The position numbers and the translations under genes are program-made. 64,000 nt of DNA from Plasmopara viticola (Eukaryota > Oomycota > Peronosporomycetes > Peronosporales > Peronosporaceae). The notes under the pieces were generated by a model. It had not been told where the DNA came from and made no database searches. It was given only the letters and a program-made list of their open reading frames with translations. Positions 11,401-21,670 of the stretch are shown in pieces (the first letter of the stretch is position 1; every line of letters starts with the position of its first letter). The stretch spans positions 186,001 through 250,000 of the forward strand of contig MBPM02000092.1 in assembly GCA_001695595.3 (NCBI GenBank), given 5' to 3'.

Positions 11401-14400
11401 CGACGTCAAAATTGTAACACGCGACACAAAAATTGACTTTGGCACCATTTCCGTCGGACTCGAGCGCGAGAAAACGTTTGTCTTGCACAACACGGACCTT
11501 TCTTCTCGTGCTGTCTTTAGCACAAGGATTGAACCGCTTTCCTTGACCACTTCGATCGGATTGCAAGTATTGCCAGCTCAGAGTGTCATTAATCCTCAGG
11601 AATCGACAGAAGTTATGGTCAAGTTCCTGCCTCATCGAGCAATTACGTTGGATACAAGTACTAAAGCACAGAGCGCAACGGTTGTTGTAAGTATACGAGG
11701 CGGCAATGTGCTGCGTCTCCCAATCACGGCATCAGTCCTCATCCCAGACATAATTGTTGGCCCATGTGACGTCATTGACTTTGGCCAAGTTGTGCTTGGC
11801 GTGTCCGTCTCACGCGTCATTTCTCTTGAAAACCACAGTCCCATCTCTGCCTCGTTGTATCTTGATTTCAGTAGCTTGCCATTCGCTGAAGAATTCACAT
11901 TGGCCACTCCTCGTCGATTTCTGGCACAAATTGAAGACACGGGCACTACTTTTTGTCCACTGGTCGAAGAGCAGAGTGAAGGTCGATGCCTTAAGTGGCA
12001 ACTTTGTTTGCCGCCTCATGTCACCCTAGACCTTCAACTTGTGTTTACACCTGCAAGAATTTATACGCACGATCTCGAGCTGCCACTTGAAATTGCGGGT
12101 AGTGGACCAAGAATTTTGTCGACGACGTCACCTAATCGACGAATTGTGGCCAGTGCCATTCTTCCTCGTCTTTGCTTTTCAACGTCAACGCTTCACTTTC
12201 AACGCTGTGTCATTACTCGCGATGGCCTTCGAAAAGTGCCGTACACAAAGACAATAATACTCGCAAACGAAGATAATGAAACCATGCAATGGCAAATCGA
12301 TACAAATTGCTTACGACTGGAAAATCTTACCACTGTGGCAACTGGCGCTACTGCTTTGTTAAGTCCTAAGCGCCTGGCAAGTGCTCAGTTGGCAACCAGT
12401 GCGACTGCTCTTGTCTTTCATGTTGCACCGGATCGAGGCGAGCTCGCACCAGGAGATCATGTGACACTTTGTGTCAATTTCCTTCCACAGGATGCTGTGG
12501 AATACGCCCAAGATGAAGTCCCGCTCTTGATCAATGACGAGGTTTACATCAACATGAGCTTTCGAGGGGAGGGAGTGTACCCTCATTTGTTCTTTTCAAC
12601 AAATCGAATTACACTTCCGACCGTTCCATTAGGCTTTACGGCAACAACCCATTTTCAAATTAGTGCCATGGGGTACGAATATCTGGAATTTGCGTATCGT
12701 GTAGCATTCGATACATCGCGCTTTTCAATGACTGTCCTGTTTCCTCAAGGAAAGATATTGAGTACGGCATGCACAAGTGTACCCGTCGAAGTACAATTCT
12801 CGAGTACTTCAAGCGTTGCGTTTAATGGTCAACTTGAGTTTTTTGACACGGAGGGTCATGTGTTTTCATTGCCTATTTCAGGATGTACAGAGAATTGTCT
12901 TCTTACCAATTACTCATTTTTGCAATCACACGGTGTCACGTCCGACGCTAAACGAGACGACGCGCCCTTTTGCTTCTATACACACGCATCGGGTCAATTT
13001 CCCGTGTATCTCCTCTCAACGCAACAAGCTCAACACGAAATGGAAACGACCAAAATGTCGCTAACATCGAGTGGATTTGTGCTTGTCGATCCCTCAAGTC
13101 GAAACGACGCAAGTGCATCGCGCCAATCTTTCGATAGTTTCTCAAGCGAAGAGATTGAGTTTGTGTTGCAATATCTCAATGCAAATTTCTTGGATATTCC
13201 CGTTGTTCGATTTCCAGAAGATTTTGCCGATACATCAGGTCGCCCTTTGTATGCGTTACTGGATATGATTTGTGTCAAAAATGGAGGAGGCTTGGCAGTT
13301 CCGAGTTTCGGGAGAAGCAATGCAACTTATAAACGAAAGACAGTACAAATCTCTGTACCAAACTCCACTCTATTGCCAAAAGATCAATTGACGCAACTCT
13401 TGACTCAATATATCGAACTATTGCGCTTTCTACGGTCATACGGAGCTATGGTCCATGATGTTTTGCCCGAATTTTTATTAAGTCAAGACTTTTATCTACG
13501 AGCATGCGAGCACCCACAAGCAAATCCTGCACTTTTCTCATCGCCACTCTTTCCTTCCTTGTCGTTTGTTGCCCAACGTCAATTATTAATGAACGAATGG
13601 CGGGGAGTATGTACCACAGCGTGGATGAAGGTCATTTATCAAGTAATCAAGTGTTTTCTACTCTTTCGCATCACATGGAAAGGATATCAAGTGCAACAGC
13701 CTCAGAAGGCGAATTTGAAGCGGAAAGTCAGCGCACGGGATGATACATGCAAGAACGGAAATATTTCTACACGAGCGTGTCGAGGCAGTAATGTCTATAG
13801 TGAAGCTGAAATGGTCTTGATCCAGTGGCTCTGTGATTCTCTCTATGCGCAATCTCCGTCGTCTCAATCAACGTCGTTGACTTTGTTTAAAGAAGCGACT
13901 TTGGAAACTCACTTGTTGGATTTCGAAAGACAGTTACAGGATGGACAGTGGCTTTTTCACCTTATAGCAGCGCACATTCCAACGATAGCCGTCGATCAAG
14001 AACCTTATCAATGTTTTCAATGGAAACCAGATACGTCAAGTTCTTATTCTTTAAAATCTGGATTAAATAGTCAATTTCAGCACCAAGCAGACGTTTTATT
14101 GCAGACTCTTGATGCTTTTGGATTGAACTTTGGTCTCAATCCCAAGCGCTTTCTTCTTCACTACACAAGTCGAGAGATGGTGATCCTTTTGCTTCATTTA
14201 TTCCAAACTTTACCGCAATTCATACCAAAGACAACGATTGAGTTTCGAGGAGAGTTGGGTCAAGTGATGGAAAAGAACATTGAGCTCAAGAATCCAAGTC
14301 AACGACCTTTACGCTATCACGTTTTCATGGATCAAAGTCATGCAGTCACTGGTGGAGATAAGACAGAAAGTGAATTCACGCTCGAAGCCAATGATTTGGT

Positions 14401-17400
14401 GCTCGATCCTGGCAAAACGACTGCGTTTCGAGTCACTTTCCGTCCACGATTTTCGCGCCAACTTCGAGTTCGTCTAGTCTTCCAAGCCGTGAAAAGTGAC
14501 TCATTGTCACTTGGTGGAATACGTGGTGCTACGATGGTTTTCATGCTAGAATCCAACATTGTGTCCCGAAAACCAGTTCGGATTTTGCAACTCGAGACGA
14601 GAACGTACGAGAAGCGTATCGAAGAGATCGTGATTGACAATCCATTTCCTCTCGATGGGATGTTCAAAATCTTAATGAAGCAGCAAACAATTGTGTCAGG
14701 ACCGGACGCGAGTGAAACGACTGGAACCATTTTGCCTTCTTTTCGAGGAACTCATCGTCGCCGTTCAACTGGTACCAATCGCTTATCAAGTGCCAATGTC
14801 AACACAGACACTATCGCACTTGAACACAAGCCATTGAGTCTCGAGGACAAAGAGTTTAGCGGGTGTTTTCGTGCTCAGGAACCCTTTTACCTTGCAGGTT
14901 GTAGCACGTGGGGCAGTAGCAATATCAATAGTACTGGCAATACTTCTCGTTTGACAGGAGAGAAAGAAGGTACAACTGGTCTCGTACGGATCCGAAAAAA
15001 TGAGTCGACAAAGATTAAACTTGAGTTTTTACCTCTTGCGCCTGGCAATTATCATTGTCAATTGCTTTTGATTGACGAAAAAATTGGCGAATTTGTCTAT
15101 GAAGTGCACGGAATTGCGACTCTTCCAGGAAGTTTAGAATGTCTGGAATTTCAATGTGAAGCTGCGAGTGGTTCACGTCATCAGTTTATTCGGGAAGTGA
15201 CCATTCCCGTACCCAATCATTTACTCACTCGTGCACTCTCCACATTGTCTGAACGTACCACGGGTCAATTGCATCTGAAGGTGAAGGACGGGTTAAAACA
15301 ATGTGAAGAAAGTCATCATCTGGCTTTTAGTGTCGATGTCAACTCGCCCTATTTTACGGTCAATGTACCCGAATTGACACTCTCTGCTTCGAGTAAAGCT
15401 GTACCCGTATCGGAACGATCAAAGGCTTCACGCCATGATTCTATTGCAGTAAAACCTTTGTTAAAATGCCCTCAAGCACAAATTGGTACACCACGCTCGG
15501 TGCCTGCTGGTACGAATACTGTTTCTCTTGCCTTTCAACCCAAAGGTGCTGGCCGTTACAAGTGTAAACTTTTGCTACGGTCAAAGGATACGATCTGTGG
15601 CAGTATTGACGTGCGTGTGTATGAGATAATTGCCACAGTCAAGGAGCCAAACATTAAAACGCACTTGGAATTTGTGGCACCAGCTCGCCAAAGTATTGTC
15701 CAAGAGATTCCTTTGTCAAACCCTACTGATACAATATGGACTCTCAAGGCTCTTTTTGGTACCTCAAGTCTGGACCGTTGTTCCGTGTTTTCGGGACCAG
15801 CGTCATTAGAGATACCAGCGAAACAGTCTGCATCGTACCCACTTACCTTTACACCGTCATGGATTTGTCACGAGACGAGGACGTTTGTGCTCTCCAATAC
15901 GGCGACACAGCAGCAGTTTGAGTTTGAGCTTAGTGGGTACGGTGAAGAACCTTTGGCACGAGACCATGTGGTCTTAACCTGTCAGGCTCGGACCAATTGT
16001 GTGCATGAATTTGAAGTGTTTCGTCTGACAGGAGACGATGACTCAAAGGCTGCGCAGGTGTTTCAAGTCGAATCTGATCTCTGCAATGTTGTTGGAGCAT
16101 CCACAATATCGGTACCGAGTGGTACAAAGCGTAGCGTCAAGTACCCACTGACTTTCAGTCCACTAGTCAGTGGTTCATACTTTGGATCTGTCACTTTTAT
16201 CAATGAGACAACAAAGGAATATCTGTGGTACACAGTGGAAGCCTCGGTGAGTCCTCCAGCACCCGAGAATACACTTGAGATGCACACACGAGTCCGTGAA
16301 GCCATTGGTGTAGAGATTCAAATGGTAAATCCTCTAGACAGTGCCACGACTTTTAGTGTCGAACTTCGGGGTCGTGGATTGGTAGGATCGACACTTCTGA
16401 CGCTTGAATCTCGTCAATCAAAGGTCTATGAGCTCTTGTACTCGCCTATGTATGTAACATGTGAGGAAGGGGCAATTGTATTTTCAAGTGAGACTGCCGG
16501 ACAATTCTGGTACCGATTAAATCTCATTGCGAAAGCGGCAGAAAGTCAACATATGGAGGATATGGTGTGCGCGGTCGGAGACGTGTGTTCGCAACCATTG
16601 TGGCTAGACAACCCCAGCGATCGAGAGCTGCATCTGCAGTATCACATTAGTAACACACGGAATTTTTCTATCAAAGGCTGCAATGCAAGCGAAAAAGCGG
16701 CACCTTGTGTGGTGGTACCTCCTTTTGGTCGGGTCAGTGCCGTTCTCGAGTACACTCCATCTTCATTGTCAAATGTTGAAACTTCACGCATTGTATTTTT
16801 TGAAACCGATCTTGTAAGCGATTGGGACTTTGTCGTGCAAGGTCGTGGACAAGTGCCCAGTATCATGAAACCTCTAGTTGTTACAGCACGAGTGAATGAA
16901 ATTGCATCGACACTTTTTACATTCAAAAATCCATTCGCCGCAGCCCTTCAAGTTGACCTTAAGCTCGAAATGAACGCCGCAGACCATTTATCATCCCGCC
17001 AAAACTCAGATACGCAACTAAGCTCCGTTTTTGAGCTGCTTTTGAAGAATCGGCACCTGGTACTTGCGGCTTTCGAGCTCGTTCAAGTACCAATTACGTT
17101 CTTTCCTCTTATGGTAAGTGAAACACAAGCTCAACTTGTCTTTCGTGGTAAAGACGAGTACGCTGAGCTCGAGTGGCGGTATCCATTATGTGGTGTGGCA
17201 GAAGCTCCTTTACATCCTCGTGTCTTGACGGTCCTTGCTTGTCCAGCACGCGAGTTTGTGGAAAAGTGTGTCGAATGTGAACTACTGGCAGCACCTGATG
17301 GTATAGAGTTAGAGACTGAAAGTTTTACGGTCGAGTGGGAAATTGACACTAAACGCTTTGGTCCGTTGACAACAGTTACTGCAATCGAACGCGCTTTAAG

Positions 17401-18004
17401 TGTAACGCCTCTATCAATACCGTCCAGTACCGATTCCAAGTTCATCTTACCGTATCGAATAAGGTTTGAGCCTTTACGTTCGTATCGAGGAAATATTACA
17501 CTTTTGGTAAGGAAAAAGAGTGGTGGATTATGGCGTTTTGATGTATCACTGGATGCCGGCGATCCACCAATTGACGACGTCTTGACGGTTAAATCGAGTT
17601 TGAATCAAACATCGTCTGTTCGTTTTCAACTTCGTAACCAATTTCGACAACCGGCCAATTTTCTCGCCGACTTTTCCGCGGGTTCTTCAAGTGCGTTTAC
17701 GGTCTTCCCAGTGAAAGGCGAGTTGCCATCTTATGGCAGTGAAGATGGTGCTGTCTTTGTCGTGTCGTTCACACCCACAGGATATGGCAAAATGCAGTCG
17801 GGGCAGCTAGTCATTGTGACTGAGGAAATGCAATGGACATTTAACGTCAAAGGGGCGTATCCAGATGCCACTCCCAGCAGCAAATCCAGTAAACGCAATA
17901 GCAATTTTAGTCCGAGTGCCCCGCTTATAAGATTTGGATTGTCCAAGAAGAGCGACTGGAATAGTCGGGGTAACAAAGCTTCTGGCTCTAGAAGCAGGCA
18001 GTAA
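8444..18004 (+). CDS. CFAP47: CFAP47-like axonemal protein (MSP/ASH repeats with calponin-homology domain)
   Basis: Giant intronless gene. The frame opens at a TTG at 8396, but the first ATG is at 8444, giving 3186 aa, very close to the usual length of CFAP47 (about 3.2 kb residues). The chain is built of many immunoglobulin-like ASH/MSP/Hydin-type beta domains; repeated signatures include VSFTPTQLGTFS, VQIELQGL, VKFLPHRA, VTFRPRFS and VSFTPTGYG, each preceded by a run such as LDFGDV or IDFGTI. A calponin-homology-like helical segment sits at about residues 1785-1925 (EMVLIQWLCDSL... GLNPKRFLLHYTSREMVILL), at the place expected in CFAP47. The protein is known from cilia and flagella, where it supports axonemal (central-pair) structure. 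Its intact frame over 9.5 kb implies selection for flagella, hence zoospores. The C-terminus is a Ser/Lys/Arg-rich tail. Start could be further upstream if a 5' exon exists. Confidence 0.88.
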   Translation: MPTRGIIVKRLSTPCGHDNDQTVSALQVAPSVVEFLAFERGTCYLATLNVRNASDRVLRYRLTPPPNVSPFKVLLRGRDLAKTENATVSLPPGLSVRYDVTFQIPDNNAPSAIVHDALQINGDDTSALEVPLVARRACPLLNVTPLQCELGFVVLTQRSAQCIEVQNIGTRRGRFVVDVLDAGSSSAKAAIKVSPERGKLDMQERVKVQIELQGLDIGAFRGIVQIRIWEIMGQEEKDDGRFETLPSAEQIVDVSGKVVEHTVELVLRQGLEAVQSLFFGSLFAGERRSIETILRNNGPLPLTFKTCINFRNGQTIEDDERYKELEITPENGCLDPFSTTVLKFVYHPRAKTMEEIQELEEPLNGISETDLSSRTIDSTSPFSLLSGPAKTLNAFASIQCENVQAQDLTFEISAKTFIPRFSLSPSLPLDFGDVRTHDRVDLLLSVKNLAGLPMHFKACKNVAHFSIRPRVGRLDVLQSQNLVVSFTPTQLGTFSTVIALQVNNGVLDIPIKVRGRAAVLGPVPPINERLVGGPFALPVDFAPKFHFLLPDQAKDTKGKLSRRFYRQPPYERAALNGTAAFDEFEFQGTNKTHLTYCVKELARRAEHRAAYHEYLTQSRVQREAKGKGLGKAFGLKKRVAQARGTNQDDDVDLGLTKLQPPPIHLPRSILEANEPLWVSRHSTDGSLNLLFDDLKLIAKKFKSLPATPAEVADCAQILDLSELELVRSGPKTINFGRLCINGRATRGLTVQNNMARNVLVTLQLEMSPFKEGDSLHESALKTPVTSQVIPPHSKAGFDLIFRSDKEQYYQQNLTLLLNNHHFRHVTVVAEVAPMIVELTPSDLLFDFDALDLSFNVSRDVSITNTSDCDAPFTWTCLPLIATQDGTPPLEPLKSDATTTNLLTDRSYGTNTTLKTPIFELFPPNGVLGPSASQLCKVVYTPPLMTKATMTALELTQKSGAIWLSQLVQLDVTGGEKSLLNCRALVPDVKIVTRDTKIDFGTISVGLEREKTFVLHNTDLSSRAVFSTRIEPLSLTTSIGLQVLPAQSVINPQESTEVMVKFLPHRAITLDTSTKAQSATVVVSIRGGNVLRLPITASVLIPDIIVGPCDVIDFGQVVLGVSVSRVISLENHSPISASLYLDFSSLPFAEEFTLATPRRFLAQIEDTGTTFCPLVEEQSEGRCLKWQLCLPPHVTLDLQLVFTPARIYTHDLELPLEIAGSGPRILSTTSPNRRIVASAILPRLCFSTSTLHFQRCVITRDGLRKVPYTKTIILANEDNETMQWQIDTNCLRLENLTTVATGATALLSPKRLASAQLATSATALVFHVAPDRGELAPGDHVTLCVNFLPQDAVEYAQDEVPLLINDEVYINMSFRGEGVYPHLFFSTNRITLPTVPLGFTATTHFQISAMGYEYLEFAYRVAFDTSRFSMTVLFPQGKILSTACTSVPVEVQFSSTSSVAFNGQLEFFDTEGHVFSLPISGCTENCLLTNYSFLQSHGVTSDAKRDDAPFCFYTHASGQFPVYLLSTQQAQHEMETTKMSLTSSGFVLVDPSSRNDASASRQSFDSFSSEEIEFVLQYLNANFLDIPVVRFPEDFADTSGRPLYALLDMICVKNGGGLAVPSFGRSNATYKRKTVQISVPNSTLLPKDQLTQLLTQYIELLRFLRSYGAMVHDVLPEFLLSQDFYLRACEHPQANPALFSSPLFPSLSFVAQRQLLMNEWRGVCTTAWMKVIYQVIKCFLLFRITWKGYQVQQPQKANLKRKVSARDDTCKNGNISTRACRGSNVYSEAEMVLIQWLCDSLYAQSPSSQSTSLTLFKEATLETHLLDFERQLQDGQWLFHLIAAHIPTIAVDQEPYQCFQWKPDTSSSYSLKSGLNSQFQHQADVLLQTLDAFGLNFGLNPKRFLLHYTSREMVILLLHLFQTLPQFIPKTTIEFRGELGQVMEKNIELKNPSQRPLRYHVFMDQSHAVTGGDKTESEFTLEANDLVLDPGKTTAFRVTFRPRFSRQLRVRLVFQAVKSDSLSLGGIRGATMVFMLESNIVSRKPVRILQLETRTYEKRIEEIVIDNPFPLDGMFKILMKQQTIVSGPDASETTGTILPSFRGTHRRRSTGTNRLSSANVNTDTIALEHKPLSLEDKEFSGCFRAQEPFYLAGCSTWGSSNINSTGNTSRLTGEKEGTTGLVRIRKNESTKIKLEFLPLAPGNYHCQLLLIDEKIGEFVYEVHGIATLPGSLECLEFQCEAASGSRHQFIREVTIPVPNHLLTRALSTLSERTTGQLHLKVKDGLKQCEESHHLAFSVDVNSPYFTVNVPELTLSASSKAVPVSERSKASRHDSIAVKPLLKCPQAQIGTPRSVPAGTNTVSLAFQPKGAGRYKCKLLLRSKDTICGSIDVRVYEIIATVKEPNIKTHLEFVAPARQSIVQEIPLSNPTDTIWTLKALFGTSSLDRCSVFSGPASLEIPAKQSASYPLTFTPSWICHETRTFVLSNTATQQQFEFELSGYGEEPLARDHVVLTCQARTNCVHEFEVFRLTGDDDSKAAQVFQVESDLCNVVGASTISVPSGTKRSVKYPLTFSPLVSGSYFGSVTFINETTKEYLWYTVEASVSPPAPENTLEMHTRVREAIGVEIQMVNPLDSATTFSVELRGRGLVGSTLLTLESRQSKVYELLYSPMYVTCEEGAIVFSSETAGQFWYRLNLIAKAAESQHMEDMVCAVGDVCSQPLWLDNPSDRELHLQYHISNTRNFSIKGCNASEKAAPCVVVPPFGRVSAVLEYTPSSLSNVETSRIVFFETDLVSDWDFVVQGRGQVPSIMKPLVVTARVNEIASTLFTFKNPFAAALQVDLKLEMNAADHLSSRQNSDTQLSSVFELLLKNRHLVLAAFELVQVPITFFPLMVSETQAQLVFRGKDEYAELEWRYPLCGVAEAPLHPRVLTVLACPAREFVEKCVECELLAAPDGIELETESFTVEWEIDTKRFGPLTTVTAIERALSVTPLSIPSSTDSKFILPYRIRFEPLRSYRGNITLLVRKKSGGLWRFDVSLDAGDPPIDDVLTVKSSLNQTSSVRFQLRNQFRQPANFLADFSAGSSSAFTVFPVKGELPSYGSEDGAVFVVSFTPTGYGKMQSGQLVIVTEEMQWTFNVKGAYPDATPSSKSSKRNSNFSPSAPLIRFGLSKKSDWNSRGNKASGSRSRQ

Positions 18005-18589
18005 ACTTAGTGTTGGCGCGGAATTTACCCGCGGACAGTAAATTTAAAGTGTTAAAGCTAGACTAAAGATATACGTTCGTACCAATTCAAATGTTTCTTT
18101 ATAGCCCGACCAATAGATCGTTATGATTGCACGTGATTTTTGCCTTCACGGTCACTTCAAGGCAATCCCTCGAGTACACACAAGTTGAATTAGTTCCGCC
18201 GAGAATATATTCTTGGCAACAGGTGAACCATTAAAGCAAGCTTTGCTAAATGTAATTGTGTTTTCATAAATATTCGTCGCTCGACAACTCAAACTTTGCC
18301 ATGAATACTTACAGTATGACAGCAAGGCCTATCAGCACAGAATAGTATGACAAAGTTGGCGCCGCTTAGTATAAAAATCTCAAACCTCAAAAAGCTTGCT
18401 CATAAAATGATTTTTTTCGAGTGATTTTAGTAAATTTGCACGCAAATACACCAGTAGTCGATGGACTGTTTCAATTACCATAGTGCACTTGTTCAGCGCA
18501 AGATTGTTGCTTGACTTGTGTAATCTCATTCGTATACCGCGTTTTATTATTCGAGATATTAACGTCTTTATTTTGAAGGGCTTTGTGCA
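18005..18589. other. Intergenic between convergent genes
   Basis: AT-rich sequence between the 3' end of the CFAP47-like gene and the 3' end of the minus-strand bZIP. No gene, repeat or RNA structure recognised; presumably both 3' UTRs. Confidence 0.4.
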
Positions 18590-19583
18590 TTACGTTGACA
18601 TATCGACCTTGCCAAGAATAGGTAAAGGCTTGCACTGTTTAATGCATAGAGCCGTTCCACTTACTAAATCAACTTCCTTCTTGGTAGCGTTCTGGATCCT
18701 TGCTGAGAGGTCAGCAATCTCATCTCGGTTGATCCGTATCTCTTCTCTCAATAACTCCACAGAGCATTGTTCGTAGTGCTTAAGTTGAGCTTCATTTTGT
18801 TGCAGAGAACAAAGTTGAGCTTGGAGATATCGAATTTGTGACTTTTGTTGACGGGCTTTGTTCTGTTAATGAAGAATAATTATCGGATTGTATCAAATTT
18901 CTCCTTGTTAAAAAAGCACATACAAACCTTTTGGTATTTGTATTGGCGCAACGCTGCCGTTCGAGATTTGAGTTTGCGACACAATTCCTTAATTTCTTCG
19001 TTGTCCACGACGTGCACTTGGCATATCAACGATACCACCTTCGATAGAGTACCAGTGACCGTTGAGCCGATTGTCGAAATCGCTTTGTCACTCATTCCAT
19101 CGATTGGTGCAGCGATCACCACATTCTGAGATCTAGAGGAAATTGACAGCAAAAATATTGACAACAATAAAGCGTTAAGCATGTAATAAGTGTCGAGTGG
19201 CCGGCATGCGAATGGTGCCTTCAGGTGCAAGAGAAAAGAGATACGATATACACCTGAGCCAACGTAGATTTCAGGGGTTCATACATAAATCGCGTCCGGT
19301 AACTCAACTCCTGGTGATGTGCCCATTCGTGTCCCCGTGTATCACTGGTTCCGTCACAAACAATTTCTTGCGCCTCTTCATGACCAATTTTGGTCTGCTT
19401 GATGCTCTCTGCACTCTTTCTTTGCAAGTTGGCCGTGACGCCTTCGTTCGCGCTACTCGTGGCCGTCGAATGTATGTCAACATCGAAAACGTCTGTCGCC
19501 AACACCTCTTGTATTTCGGGTAGTACAAGCAAGTCGTCGACACAGACTGCAAAATTGGTGGGGTCAAGTGGTGGCGATGACAT
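18590..19583 (-). CDS. bZIP-like protein B with degenerate basic region (tandem copy)
   Basis: Four-exon model on the minus strand: 19254-19583, 18928-19125, 18665-18862, 18590-18607 (247 aa), all phase 0. Introns have GT-AG ends (donors GTGTAT, GTTTGT, GTAAGT). Exon 1 gives an acidic N-terminus (FAVCVDDLLVLPEIQEVL). The bZIP spans exons 2-3: basic part KELCRKLKSRTAALRQYKYQK, then NKARQQKSQIRYLQAQL and a leucine-type coiled coil. Aligned to its neighbour at 19821-21166, the invariant basic-region Asn is Ser and the Arg eight residues later is Tyr, so normal DNA contact is doubtful. Exons 2 and 3 are both 198 nt; exon 3 matches the length and splice position of the neighbour's zipper exon, and both genes end with a tiny last exon starting Val-Asp. 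This supports tandem duplication. It may act as a dimer partner without DNA binding; inference. Confidence 0.65.
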
Positions 19584-19820
19584 AAGCAGAATTTTCAGTA
19601 TGATGAGATTACGAATTTGAGCAATACAGACATGCTGTAAAGCTGCCCGTTATTCAACCATAAGGGTGCTAACTCAGATTTGGCACTCTTGTCCCAATGA
19701 CGAATCAATAGGAGTATGCAGTTATTGCACTACCAAGAAACATTATTCTACCCAACGAGCCTAAATATTGAGGTGCTTTAATTCTCTTAGACCGTAGAAA
19801 CGGTATTTACGCATCTCAGA

Positions 19821-21166
19821 TTAAGCATCGCTTTTGTGAGTTGAAAGTGGTGGTGAACTTGAAGACATTGCATCGACCTGCGAGATAGTTGTCACCACGT
19901 TAGTCGCCCTTGCACTTTAAGTGAATTAGTATTGTCCATCGTACCCATTCTTGTTCCTCCTTCGCCGCGTCTTGAATTTTTTCCGTAAGATCAGAAACTT
20001 CATCCTTGTGCATCCTCAGCTCTTTCTCCAAAGACTCAATCGACCGTTGCTGGTACTGTTTTGCCTGCGATTTTATTTCCTTTAAACGAGTCAACTCGGC
20101 CTGTAGCTCAAGAACTTGAACTTTTTGCTGTCGCGCCTCCTCCTACAAACAGGCGTCAATTACTCGATGTCGAATCTATGTTGCAACCTCACCTTTTTTC
20201 GTTTTCGATAGCGACGTGAAGCCGTCTGCATTCGCAATTTTCGACGCAACTCATCAAATTCGATAGAATTCATGACATGGACACGTTGGCCACATGGTAG
20301 TACCTTTGATAATGCATCTGAACATAAGATTCTTGATTTCTTGTACGGCGACAAAGGACGTCTAGCTGTTGAATCTGAAGATGCAATCGGGATCGCCGTA
20401 GCAAAGTTGTATGAAGGTGGGTTAGATGCACTTGTCGATGCTGTAAAAGCAACAAATCTCGGATCTTCACAAAAAAAATGGGACATTCCTGCGTTTCTAG
20501 TACAAAAGAATACACAATATTAGTAATGTCAGACAATCGCTAATTGTACGATATACAAGCGCACGATTTCAGTGGGGACCACGAAGATCGATGATAGGGT
20601 GGTTGAAGTGTAGGTTGTATTGGCGGTCGTGGTGCTACAGCTGAACGAGCATGAGACTTTAAAGAAGTAGGTCTACAATTGTGAGCCATTCCGACAAAGA
20701 GTTATAAAATATCGACTTTTAGTACAACACCAAGATACTAATCAAATAACACGTCAATATCATACATTGGAATTTGCTGGACGAAACCATTTTCTCCCTG
20801 CAGCTGTTCCTTATCTCGCGGAAAAATTTGTTCTTTGAAAGGGTCTTCGTGCGACAAATAAGCCAAAACATTTGATAATTTCGTCCCTGTAGAATCTCTT
20901 CTTCCCTCTGCAGCAGCAGTATTTTGCATGCCATCATCCTCGTCGTCTTCGTTATAATCAGTATCGCTTACGTGACTATAGCTCTGCCCAGGGACAGAGA
21001 TATCATGAGATTTATCGGTGGTGGAGCAAGCTGTCGTTGATGCACTTGAAGGCGTCGTCTTGTCTCCACTTGGGCTGTCTGCTGCCAGTAGCTCCAGCAC
21101 TTCCTCCATCATGGCTCGATCGCTTATATTGCGACTAAATAGGTGAGCTGGTTGCCGCCACGCCAT
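19821..21166 (-). CDS. bZIP transcription factor A, Asn-to-Met basic region
   Basis: The core is certain: exons 20193-20486 (from ATG at 20486), 19945-20142 and 19821-19877, phase 0, with introns of 50 and 67 nt, the latter with branch point GACTAAC. The basic region reads DELRRKLRMQTASRRYRKRKK followed by EEARQQKVQVLELQAEL and a coiled coil with basic/acidic heptads. The Asn that contacts DNA in canonical bZIPs is Met here; such replacements are known for an oomycete-specific bZIP class. An excellent acceptor (TTACTAAT...TTTTGTACTAG) lies at 20497, just before the ATG, so an upstream exon is likely. The acidic, Ser/Asp-rich frame starting ATG 21166 (MAWRQPAHLFSRN..., with MEEVLELLA and a DEDDG run) can donate at 20765/20766 (GTATGA) with matching phase, giving 319 aa. 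If that join is wrong, this frame is a separate 142-aa protein ending at 20738 and the bZIP is 182 aa. Confidence 0.65.
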
Positions 21167-21178
21167 GTAGGAATTTTC

Positions 21179-21670
21179 AATCCAGAGCAATTTTGAAAGA
21201 AAGACTGACGGATGGGAAGTGAATATTCAAGGTACCAGACGTGTTAATTCGTGCTTCGAGCGGAGGAATCTGGGACGGAAGTCAAGAACGGGACGCGACT
21301 TTCAAGACCGTTGGGAAACGGTGCTTTTCTATCACAAAATTCACTGATTCCGCTTGTCATTCACCTGATTGATTTTTTCTGGTCGTGTCTGGTTTTGAGA
21401 CCAGGTGCTGAGACAAAGAAATAGAACAGTATCGCAATCGAATTGATTCTTCTTTACCTGGTCTCATGTTCTCCACGATTTGAAAATTATACAATTATTC
21501 CTTGTTTTAGCCACGAGCGCGAATCATTTGTTTAATTAAATGTCCGATCGATTACCGATATTGTTCAGAAACATTTACGTGTATTTAAAATCGTTTACAT
21601 TTTTAAGCGAAATTCAGTATACAAGATACAATAGAGAATTTATGGATCTCTTGCCGGTTGATTTAGTGTG
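21179..21670. other. Intergenic
   Basis: No gene seen. A plus-strand frame at 21540-21767 overlaps the 3' end of the GH5 gene and has no domain. Presumed promoter of bZIP A and 3' UTR of the GH5 gene. Confidence 0.35.
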
